DNA from: Tolypocladium sp. Sup5 PDA-1
Taxonomy: Eukaryota > Ascomycota > Sordariomycetes > Hypocreales > Ophiocordycipitaceae
Reading direction: 5' to 3'
Assembly (NCBI GenBank): GCA_000750105.3
Contig: JPHH03000013.1
Span: 558,001-622,000 of the forward strand
Length of the DNA: 64,000 bases
The translations under genes and the position numbers were made by a program. Numbering within the stretch: position 1 is the first letter of the stretch; each line of letters starts with the position of its first letter. The notes beneath the pieces were generated by a model. It was not told where the DNA came from and searched no databases. It was given only the letters and a program-made list of their open reading frames with translations. Positions 55,133 through 64,000 of this stretch are shown one piece after another.

Positions 55133-56791
55133 TTACAATACCGACTGTGCTACAAGCGCAGCGCCCACACTCGATCCATCTTTCACAAGCGCAATCCTAA
55201 TTCTTCTCTCTCCTTCCAGCCCAATCTGCGGCACATCTCGTATCGCTCCTCGCACCCCTTGCTCAAATTCCGGGTACAACTCGAAGAGCGACCCGTCCAC
55301 GCCTATCTCGATAGCATCTTCCTCCGGAATCAATGGCCCTGCAATCTCTGTCTTCTGACTCAATCCCAAGCGAACCAAGAGGCTGTGCACCAACTTTGCG
55401 ATAAGCTTGAAAACCTTTGGAAGGGCATCTGTCCGGGACATTGGGCGATGAAACTTCTCTTCTTGATAGATAGCGGCTCCGTCTTTAGACATTGAAGTTG
55501 TGTGATTCAGTCGACCAGATTGGATGATGATTGCTGCGATGGCAGCACCCGCCAAACGAGCAGCCCGTCGAACAACGGCGGCAGAAATCAAGCGAATGCC
55601 GTGGGCATCCTCCAACGAGACTTTCCGTGCCTTGAGAGTGCTGGATATGTGACGCATTGTTTGCTCAAGGGTCTCGCTGTGGTCCTCTGCAATCAATGTC
55701 AGGAAGGCACTATTGATCCCATCTGGTCTGGTCAAGGGAGAATCCTGGTCGACTATCATATCGAACAGCTCGGCCTGTTTCAAATGCAAGATCGCCAACC
55801 TGGCCAGCTCCCCCAGATACATGCCAGATATCCGCTTTTCTAGCATCTGCCGCTTCGGGTTGGCGGACGCCATGTCAAGAACCTCGTCGTACGGCGTCGT
55901 TGATAATGCTGCCATGTCCTCGTCGAACCAAGCTCCCCATTCCGTATTCATGACCATCAACCTGTCTGGATGGTACTCGCGGAACTCGTCTCGGGTGTGA
56001 AGCTTTGTTACATTTGCCAGGCGTTCAACGTACGCAGCATTCGTCCCCGTTCCAAAAATAGCGCCAATCAGTGTGGCCGACCTGCCTGTCGAAGTGTATG
56101 CCTTTGCCATGAGCGTACCAACGCTATCGCTGGTGATGGCTGACACGAGTACCGGTAAACCCAGCTTGTCGATGGCATTTTGCAGCATCTCGCAGGGATC
56201 CAGACCCAGGGCATCGGGAATGTCCCAACCCTTATCCCATTGAAGCATGATTCCGCGTGAAAGAGACTCGCTCTCGTAGGTGAAGCTGAAGGTGAAGCCC
56301 AGTTTGCGGTAGTCGTTTCTTTCGACACCGTTGCCGCCATCGTCGACATCTGCTTCCGGGTGTTCCCTGAGAAAGTCCTTGATCTTTTCGGCGACAAAAT
56401 TGAATAGAGGCACATGGCTGGAATTGACCATTAAATCTCGCCGTATGATATGTTTTGACTGTATCATTGTGTAAGTGGAATCTCCATGCAGGTCGACCGA
56501 GCAGACTCTGCAGTGAGTACCACCCAGGTCGACGGCCAAAAATATTCCCTTTTCCAAGCCATTGGGCACCTTGGTCACGAACGACGGTAATTGCGTTGCG
56601 CCATTATGTTTCAGCGACTCCTCTGTCGCCTCGTCAGTTAGTTTTCGCCAAGTAGAATGCGATGCCCTACTCATCTGCCTAACACAGTGACCCGCCGCAT
56701 CAGCAACATCCTCGGGGCCCAGGTCAAACTCCTGAGCAATGCTCTTAGCCTGGGCAAGCAGCCCATGGGTGCTAACCTTGCCTAGTAACAT
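55133..56791 (-). CDS. hexokinase-family sugar kinase
   Basis: A single-exon gene; start at 56791 (MLLGKVSTHGLLAQA) gives 552 residues; the frame continues upstream to 56992 without family similarity. Motifs are FLAVDLGGTHCRVCSVDL (phosphate 1, about 84-101), WDKGWDIPDALG, AITSDSVGTLMAKAY with the catalytic Asp, AIFGTGTNAAYVE (phosphate 2), MVMNTEWGAWFDED, RRAARLAGAAIAAII, IGVDGSLFELYPEF and KDGSSVGAALVAQ (adenosine). Residues needed for catalysis appear present, but the usual FSFPxxQ is FSFTYES and ND is SD. It is therefore an atypical member, perhaps an accessory or regulatory hexokinase. It faces the dead sugar transporter and is divergent from a Zn2Cys6 regulator. Confidence 0.88.
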   Translation of the reverse strand: MLLGKVSTHGLLAQAKSIAQEFDLGPEDVADAAGHCVRQMSRASHSTWRKLTDEATEESLKHNGATQLPSFVTKVPNGLEKGIFLAVDLGGTHCRVCSVDLHGDSTYTMIQSKHIIRRDLMVNSSHVPLFNFVAEKIKDFLREHPEADVDDGGNGVERNDYRKLGFTFSFTYESESLSRGIMLQWDKGWDIPDALGLDPCEMLQNAIDKLGLPVLVSAITSDSVGTLMAKAYTSTGRSATLIGAIFGTGTNAAYVERLANVTKLHTRDEFREYHPDRLMVMNTEWGAWFDEDMAALSTTPYDEVLDMASANPKRQMLEKRISGMYLGELARLAILHLKQAELFDMIVDQDSPLTRPDGINSAFLTLIAEDHSETLEQTMRHISSTLKARKVSLEDAHGIRLISAAVVRRAARLAGAAIAAIIIQSGRLNHTTSMSKDGAAIYQEEKFHRPMSRTDALPKVFKLIAKLVHSLLVRLGLSQKTEIAGPLIPEEDAIEIGVDGSLFELYPEFEQGVRGAIRDVPQIGLEGERRIRIALVKDGSSVGAALVAQSVL

Positions 56792-57601
56792 CGCCAATGG
56801 GATAAGGCGTGTTGGGTGGCACGCAACCCATTCATTTTGGGAAAAGGAGCGGAAGATAAGTGAGAGCCAGACTCTTTGAACTGCGCTACGGCGGCAACTG
56901 CGAGGCCAGGCCGGTGAATCCGGAGGCTGAATAACACAGTTGGCTTTGTGAAATATTCCGAACGAATGGCACAGCAAAGAATGGGGGACCAACCGGTCCT
57001 TTTGCCGGAGATCGCCGGCGCCATAGCTCGTGAGTGGGGGTGGGGGGATTGGGGGTATAGAGAAGGATTGGCCTCTAACTATCCGTACTTCGCAGTATGG
57101 TCAAGCATTAAAGTTGGCTTCACTGGGGCGATGGAAGAGTTCTGTCACGGCATATAAAACTTAGCTAGCGGCATGACCCTCTCACGTTCCCAATCACAAT
57201 ACGGATTACATGGGTTTTCAAGGGAATATCATTTAACTTACGGAGTGCTCACTGGCGAGAACCCTTAGGAATTTCAGCATGGAGAGACCAATACGGAAAC
57301 GGACTGGTATACCCGAGACCCGTGCAGCTCGCGTGTGCAGCACCCCGCATTCCCCAACAAACATGCCCTTCCCCGCGCACTCGCAGTTGCAAGCCTTGGA
57401 ATTCTGGGGCTTTCACGTCATACCACCACCACCACTGGCCATTGAAACTCCATCTCCTACAATCCAATATCATTGGCGCCGAGAGTTTGGATTTGATCTC
57501 CATGTATCTAAAAGCGCAATAACCCGAGCATAGGGGCAGGGCTGACAATCCAACAAAGCAGCCGGTCCCACATCAAGACTTCGTCTGGAACTGACTCAAC
57601 C
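56792..57601. promoter_or_regulatory. divergent region, hexokinase and Zn2Cys6 regulator
   Basis: 810 nt between two divergent starts; both promoters must be here. No specific binding site could be identified. Confidence 0.4.
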
Positions 57602-59445
57602 ATGGACGAGGAATCAGCAGAACCCAAGGCTCGCAAGGCCTGCGGTCAGTGGCCCTCACATTGTCCATCCATGAGCATGGTGGAATAAATGCCCACTGAC
57701 AAGTAACAGTCAGCTGCCGGAGGCAAAAGATGAAGTGCAGGGTCGACACTGGTAACACATGTCGGCGGTGCCAGCGCGCTGGTCTGCCGTGCATCTTCGT
57801 GCCACGAGCAAATGCATCCGCCTTTATGGTACCTGCGTCATTGCCTCTGGCTGAACTGATCTCTTCAGAGACTACCAGGGATATACTCCAAAGAGTCGAG
57901 GCTATCGAAGATCACCTCGGTCTGTCTGGGCCTGCCAAGCATCAAGAGGCGGAGCCGAAAGCGGGCCTTGGCGGAGAGCCGTTAGACGAGGACGAGGCTT
58001 TGAGCAATCTGTGGCAGGCTGCTGCATGCCTCGAAAGGTGCACTTTGGGCTCTCGGGATGCTACCTTGTGGAAAAGGAGCACCATCAAGCACCTCTGGCA
58101 GACGTACGGCACTGCGAACGAGCCATTGGGGGATTCGTGACTAACGACATTTCAGATTCCACGACAAGATGCCCGGGCTGCATTTTTTCCCCAGCAGGCA
58201 AAAGTTCTCCTCGCCGCAACCGCTGCTCCTGGCATCCATGCTCTACTGCTCAAGTGTTCGTGGAGCCCCTGCAGAAGCCGATATAGCCCCCGGATACTTG
58301 ACCGCTCTCTGCAACGCCATCGCCCAGCTGAGTATCCCCGGCAGCGAGATAGGAAGCCCGCCTGACGGCCCGACGGTGGATGAGTGGGCTTTTCAGACCG
58401 TCCTGGGCCTCGTCTTGGCTGGACTCTTGAACGAGGCAAATGTCCGTGAGACGGGAATTTGGATCTCGATAGCCTACTGTTTGATCCTTGAGCACTGCCC
58501 GCCACACATCGATGAGACATGCCGCGACTGGCAGAGGCTCTACAAAGGCTTGCAGATCGTCGACTTGGAGCACGCATCTCTTCACCTGTCTTGCCCCGTT
58601 ATCCCTATCGAGTCGCCACTTCCGGCGCTCCAGATATCGCACCGGGATCAGCTCTATCGCCTGTCTCGGATGATGCACACCGGACTGTCTCGCTTCTCCG
58701 GCCGCGGACTGCCGACCATCTGGTCCTGCTTTGCCGGAAATCCTGCCGATGCCATCTCCTCACCCTCCCCCTTCACTCCCGTTGATGCGGCTATTATCCG
58801 GGACTGGGCCAGACATCTGGACGACTGGCTTGTGGAGTTTACCAGGGCTGAGGATGACACTGATCAGCAGCGCACGCTAGTGTTTCGCCAGTATGTCCTG
58901 CACCGACTGGTTGTTCTGTCGATCTACCATCCTGCCAGGGGTTGCAACCTGCATTCAAATAACATCACATTAAACGAGCAACATGAGCTGCTGCTTTCGG
59001 CACGCGCAACTCTCAAGCTCCACTTGAATGACAAGTCGATCTGGTCTAATTGGGATCTGACCATAATTACATGGGCCGCCCTGATAGTCATACAGGGAAT
59101 AGAAGCTGGCGTTGGGGAGCTAGACGGTCAGTTCGCACCATTCGTATCGGTGTTGTTATACTATGCACAACACGAAGCTGATTGTCAACAGATCATGCAA
59201 ACATTCGCATCCACTTGGATATGCTTAGGGAAACACACGAACGTAAGCCCAGTCTGCGTGACAAACTCGCAACCCGCCTAGAGCAGAACCTCCAGGGCAT
59301 CCAGACCCCCAGCCCGACAGCCATGAACCACCCTGCGAGCCTAGCAGCCATGAACCCAGACTTGGACTATTCGTGGCAGATCTTCGACCAAGCTATCATG
59401 GAGCAAGTTATGGATCCTTTCTGGCTAAGATCCATAGATATGTAG
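57602..59445 (+). CDS. Zn2Cys6 transcription factor
   Basis: The exons read 57602-57644, 57710-58103, 58156-59126 and 59192-59445, introns 52-65 nt, 553 residues. The first intron splits the zinc cluster: ARKAC joined to VSCRRQKMKCRVD, then NTCRRCQRAGLPC. The Cys spacing is C-x2-C-x6-C-x7-C-x2-C-x6-C, the canonical binuclear cluster. A linker with a short coiled-coil-like stretch (TTRDILQRVEAIEDHLG) follows. A middle region with FSSPQPLLLASMLYCSS, EANVRETGIWISIAYCLI and the later helices resembles the fungal-specific regulatory domain. The C-terminus has DYSWQIFDQAIMEQ, a possible activation patch. Adjacent to carbohydrate genes, so a pathway-specific regulator is plausible. Confidence 0.9.
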
Positions 59446-62063
59446 CCCGCGCGAGGGGCAATATGAGTTGGTAGAAGTAGTCCTCACTTGCCTCGTACTT
59501 TAATGATGTCTCGCGAACTCTTTTAGGGAGCTTCTTGGTTAGGCAATTGATATGCGATAATAATGCGGCCCCATGTTGGGTCCGTTTCAGACCGAGGAAG
59601 AGGTAGAGCACAACACCATTATATAGTAGCGCACATACCCGGCATGTCTTAAAGGCGCGGTCGCACATGCCCAAAGGTTACTTTATCGGGTAGCTTGTAC
59701 GGATCCAGGCTCGAGCTAAAGGGGACTCTTGATGTATTATCCCATACAATTCATCGATTAGGGATAATTAAACGTGAACATTATTCCTGTATTTTGCACC
59801 CAAGATGCGAGACATCAGACCTCTATCCACGTCAGTACATGCTAACGGCCACCAGCACCGAGAACAAAACCCGCATCATCAAGATGGCCTCCATCGATGG
59901 ATTACGGTTACGCATCCAGTCAACAACGTCATTTGCTTTTAACGCGGATGTCCCGAATGGCGTGGACAAAGCGACAATACCAGAGAATGCAGTGTGCCTA
60001 CGTATTAAACCCCAAACGCGCCACCTTCCCTCTAAATCATTCAACATTTACCATTAATTTTCTCAGCTTATAGACTCATTTTATAAATACTACAATCCCT
60101 GCTGGAAATGATGGCTATGGACATGAGAGTCTCGTGTAAGTCTCCATCGACACACCCTGCTGCATTGTGATCATATGCTTATGATAGCCTTTTAATGCAG
60201 TCAACCGTGGCATTTTAGTCGCAGAAGCTCTAGGGAGCACGCATGAGCGGGTCGTGGTGGCAGGTCGGGTGTTACAAGCGCGCCAACGGATCCCTTTATA
60301 ATACTGGAGAAGCAGGAGGTAGTCCGGTCCGAGAGCCGAATCAATGTTGCCGGACTATCCAGCATATACAGGCAATACCCATTGGTAAGAAAGCACACGG
60401 AGCAGGTAATGAACACGGCGACGGCAAGGAAAAGGACTGTGCGACAAGGACTGTCGATTTCGCTGGCGCTGGCGCGACGTCCCTTCATCTCAGCCGTGTA
60501 GCTCAGAATTGGAACGCAACAGATGGTATGATCTCTTCATCCTCCGAGTTTGAATGCTTCCTATCTTGGTTGGCTAATGCTAGATTAGGCGGTATTATTC
60601 TAGTGCCCGAGTGTGCTCCGCGACCGTTTTGCAAAAGCATTCGGCGACGACTAACGTCACTGGGGTCCCGATCTCGGCAACGAGACCAACTGTGAAATCG
60701 GCACCTATCGATACAGCAATCGCGACGCCAAGTGCATCTATTGTTACGAGCCCTGCCGAGAAGTTGACGATTTCTCTTGTGGCAGTTGCTGGGGCTGTAT
60801 TCGTGGCACTCGTGCTCCTGGCGCAGTAACGTCGGATGTGCTTTTGCCGGTTTCTTTCTAGAGGATTTGTATGTACTAGCAAGCCAACGCCACTTCTGCG
60901 TCAATATCATACTGTTAGAGACCATAAGGCTGGCCATACGTATTGCCTTTGCTAGCCTGGCTCGATCACTCATACTACAAACCTCCAATTATTCCCAAGG
61001 ACGCCTTCATAATGCATGGTGCCCAATTGATACTACAGTCATGCTAAAGCCATACTTGCGGTGCATTCTATGTGAGCCGTGACTCACTGCAATATGATCA
61101 CCCTTGTGTCTTCGAGGCTAATCTTGAGATGCTCATGAATGCAGACATGCAGAGACTTCTTCCGAAACCTCGTGCTAGCATTTCGTTACCCGTCTTGCTG
61201 TGGTCCTCGGCAGTCTATTTATTCACAGATTGCGGAAGCTGGTGTTATATCAGTTGCGCCGTTCCTATCGAAATCGTTGAGCAGATACCCCCTTTTCCAC
61301 TGAAGCCGAGTCAACAATGGCCGCCAGTCTACGCTTTGGTACAGATCTGACGTTAATCCGGGTTATGGAAACACGAATAACGGTTGCTAAGTGCTCCTTT
61401 GCAAAAGGACGAGTGCTAACTTTCTTAACCATAAACAGGCAAGGGCCACTGATATTGAGAGGGTCAGGGCGATAAATTATAGTCGACCGCTCACCCTTTG
61501 CGACGGGTACAAATGGAGGACTGTTGCTAACCTGCCCCAGAATACTGCCTTCGCCTGTTGTTAATAGGTAAAAGGGAAGCAGATATCTGTTCGGACTAGC
61601 TACGACTTCACCCTTACTTTCGTCGGAGGTGAAGATGGGGACTCGGGGAGCTTTAGTAGCTCAAGAGCGTGGAAATATGTTGCGGAAGCTTCTCGGTGGG
61701 TGTGCGATGGGGTGCGTGGTGTTTGCGGAGGCGATGTCAACTTGAAGGACTTGGCGTTTTGCCAAGGCAATGCCATACTCCGTTACGGCAATTTGATAGA
61801 GGCTGCCGTTCCGATTGCAGCAATCCTTTTGCAAAGTCCAAGTAACAGCAGCTTCATGATATTTCTTTAGTGATGGTCGGAATCGATTGTCTGTAGTATG
61901 ATGTAGGATCGACAGGCCGCTGTGAATCAAGATCCTTGGGTCCAGAGAAGCTACGCGGAGAAACTTTGGGCTATCTAGGTAGATGGAATCAAATCGCTGT
62001 GTCTCCCAGCTTCGCCAAAGCTCGCTCTCTGCAACTATCGCTACACATCCGCGTTTCGTTCAG
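59446..62063. other. gene-poor region with a possible membrane-protein remnant
   Basis: No intact gene. At about 60611-60829 (plus strand) a Ser/Thr/Ala-rich stretch (TAIATPSASIVTSP) precedes one hydrophobic segment (LVAVAGAVFVALVLL) and a stop. Upstream, at 60270-60400, is a frame with CYKRANGSLYNTG and CC. This resembles the decayed remains of a small secreted or single-pass fungal protein. The rest shows nothing. Confidence 0.35.
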
Positions 62064-63636
62064 TTACCTATCAGCCAACTCCGGGCTAGACAACACAGCC
62101 ACAGACTCAGCATTGTCTTTTCGTCGAGGCACGTGGATACCGTAGATAAGGCAACTCGCCCCGATGAATAGGAACGCGGCAAACATGTATGAGAGGCCCA
62201 TCCAAATTCCGCCTAGGGCGATGCCACGGCAGAAGGCAGATGCCGAGACCGGCCCCGCTGCTATGGCCCCTAGTCTTTGAGGCAGGGCGATGCCCGTGTT
62301 CACGCCTCTAGTCTGAGACGGAATGACCGGAGCAGTAGCTAGGCTGCGGAGGGCAGAATAGAAGCCCTAGCCTAGGGCAAAACTACAAAGGCCCAAAATG
62401 AAGACCCGCGGGTGTATAGCAAAAGCCATGAGCGCGGTTCCCGAGGCTAGAAGGCACACACTCCCCTAGATAAGGAGGATATCCTTGCCTATAGCGGAGG
62501 CGCCCAATACAGGCACGGGCCCCGTGCCTGTATTGGGCGCCGGATATCTAGGGCAGCACTAGGAGAAGAACGACGAGATTAACGATGCCCTCAACAGTAA
62601 TAAGAAAGCTAGCTTTCGCAAACGTCCACGAGAATCTCTTAGGCGTATACTAGATAATAAGCTAGAGCGCCTCTTTCCCTATGCTAGCTATCAAAAAGGC
62701 ACCCGTCATAAGTACTAGATTAATAACCAATGTGAGCTAATGACGATGTTGCCTTAGCTTATACCGTTTCTCCGTTATCTATACGATCTAGCCTAGCCGG
62801 TCGCGGGAAGAGTGCGGCTCACGTAGCCTAGCAGGCTCATCTACGTCGCTACCTGCGCTAGGCGATGGCGGGAGCGTCTCACATGTGACCAAGGACGCCG
62901 CCAAACCAACTAGTTCGAAGGCCACCCCTACTAGGCTTAGACACCAGGGAGTCCACGACATGGCAAGAGCACCTAAAGGGGTCGCGACGATCTCACCGAG
63001 CAGAATGGCGGCGGAAAGGAGAAAGAAAATAGACGATCTCTCCTCTAGAGGGAATATATCGGAGATCATAGTGAAGGCCATTGACGTGGCAATTTCCGCA
63101 CCGCCGCCTAGTATTTAGAAGAGTAGCGTCGCCTAGACGGCCCGGAGCGGGATAGTAGAACTCCACTAGCATATCAACCGGATGGCTACTTCTTCTAGGA
63201 TTAGGCCTGCCAAGCTCAACAGCATGACGAGCTTCCGGCCGATGCGGTCCGCCATCGGGCCGTGGGGCAGGGCAAGGACGATTCCAGGCAGCTAGTTCCA
63301 GGACGACATCCAGCCGACGACGAGCGCCAGCTCGGCCTAGATATTATCCGACTTGCACACGGAGGTTGGGTTCTACCCTCTTCGTCCCGGGCTCTCGTCG
63401 ACGCCGTGCAGCTGTCGGCAAATGATAGTCTCGAAAATCTCTGTCTGAGGCGCGGAGGAAAGGTAGCTCCCGAAATCGACCGCAATAATGACAATGCATA
63501 TGAGCACCAGGACCCGTCTCGCGTGTGTTTTCGCCTTGTGTCGAGGTTCTTCATCTAGCAGCGACCGCGTATCGCCCTCCAAAAGGGGTGTCGTCTCGGG
63601 GGCAGCCTCTGGAGGTGCGAGGCGGGGGGGTCTCAT
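62064..63636 (-). pseudogene. MFS transporter pseudogene broken by TAG codons
   Basis: Start at 63636 (MRPPRLAPPEAAPETTPLLE). Blocks in order: LICIVIIAVDFGSYLSSAP, VVGWMSSWN, GPMADRIGRKLVMLLSLAGL, SMAFTMISDIFPLEERSS, ILLGEIVATPLGALAMSW, then after the palindrome NTGIALPQRLGAIAAGPV and a C-terminal helix. I read 12 in-frame stops before the palindrome (11 TAG, one TAA) and two more TAG after it. The frame from 63636 to about 62541 is otherwise unshifted. The stops stand where Gln or Trp is expected (CAG or TGG to TAG), a CpA to TpA pattern like RIP. The family exports or imports small molecules; substrate unknown. Confidence 0.87.
62499..62541. repeat. 43-bp perfect palindrome
   Basis: Two 21-bp arms (62499-62519 and 62521-62541) around a single central C at 62520. 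The left arm begins GGCGCCCAATACAGG. The transporter frame shifts across it. It can form a perfect hairpin. Confidence 0.97.
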
Positions 63637-63840
63637 GGCTGTTCTCCGATTTGGGCCGCCTATGCGACTGTAGAAGCGTGGAAGCATCACAATGCCCCTA
63701 CTTGGAAGAAGAAGGATAGACTGACCTTTATATTCGCCTAGGCCTCTCAAGGCAGCAGCGCATCACCATTGAGCGACGGGGGCGACGGCGGCGGCGGCAA
63801 CTCGCCATTCAAGGCACCCCTCCGCGCATACCGGGTCGAC
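63637..63840. other. short intergenic
   Basis: Holds a GGC/GGCGGC-rich stretch at 63775-63800, coding for Gly in one frame. It may belong to the ankyrin gene starting just downstream. Confidence 0.3.
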
Positions 63841-63841
63841 G

Positions 63842-64000
63842 GGAATCGCCCGCACCTTGCTAGTCGCCGGCGCGAGCGTCAACACGCGCGATACATTGGG
63901 CGCCCTTCCTTTGCACCTAGCTGTTCAACATAGGCGCCGGTCCCTGGCCGAGTTGCTGATCACGTACGGTGCGGACGTCAACGCTTTGAACTCGGTCGGC
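63842..64000 (+). CDS. ankyrin-repeat protein, partial (runs off the window)
   Basis: The open frame from 63842 to the window end reads GIARTLLVAGASVNTRD, then LGALPLHLAVQHRRRS, then LAELLITYGADVNALNSVG. These are two consecutive ankyrin repeats with the ALPLHLAV and GADVN signatures. Upstream, another frame contains NSPFKAPLRAYRVDG, which resembles the previous repeat. A frameshift at about 63842 or an unseen exon boundary may separate them. The true start and full length lie outside what can be determined, so it may be a pseudogene. Confidence 0.65.

Noticed and set aside
59695..60057. 120-codon frame at 59695
   Set aside because: No motif, overlaps an antisense frame, low complexity; no support as a gene.
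62064..63636. TAG recoding (stop readthrough) in the MFS pseudogene
   Set aside because: Intact genes in this window end in TAG as well as TAA, and one stop is TAA. CpA to TpA mutation explains the pattern without recoding.

Overview
The window looks like nuclear DNA of a filamentous ascomycete (Pezizomycotina, probably Sordariomycetes/Hypocreales; inferred). Genes are split by introns of about 47-175 nt with GTAAGT-like donors and CTAAC-like branch sites. Gene content is typically fungal: CFEM proteins, a SIT-type siderophore transporter, a Zn2Cys6 regulator, full-length ABCC transporters, a CAP/PR-1 protein, a Tc1/mariner element, and decayed sequences with RIP-like CpA to TpA changes.

Layout. 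0-14.3 kb is sparse: two small secreted-protein genes (one damaged), a CAP protein, an F-box-like protein and a LINE fragment. 15-17.5 kb holds an AIF-like flavoprotein and a GNAT acetyltransferase on the minus strand. 18.2-25.1 kb is an iron-related stretch: two GPI-type CFEM genes on either side of an apparently intact Tc1/mariner transposon, then a siderophore transporter. 25.4-30 kb has a kinase-like protein, an acidic hypothetical protein and a dead cytochrome P450. 30.9-51.4 kb is framed by two paralogous ABCC transporters; the second is damaged. Between them lie an HD-domain oxygenase (PhnZ-like), a PhyH dioxygenase (PhnY-like), a Git1-like MFS permease, a Rei1-like zinc-finger protein and a decayed beta-lactamase-like gene. 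51.6-59.4 kb is a carbohydrate block: a PL7 lyase and a sugar transporter, both inactivated by stop codons, followed by an intact hexokinase and a Zn2Cys6 regulator. 62-63.7 kb is an MFS pseudogene broken almost only by TAG codons and carrying a 43-bp perfect palindrome. The window ends inside an ankyrin-repeat reading frame.

The most interesting system is the PhnZ-like/PhnY-like/Git1-like group at 38.0-42.8 kb. The visible metal ligands fit the bacterial oxidative pathway that hydroxylates 2-aminoethylphosphonate and then splits the C-P bond to glycine and phosphate. The neighbouring permease belongs to a phosphate/glycerophosphodiester transporter family, so together they could form a fungal phosphonate-use cluster. 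This is inferred from sequence alone. Exon coordinates were worked out by hand from splice signals and reading-frame continuity.
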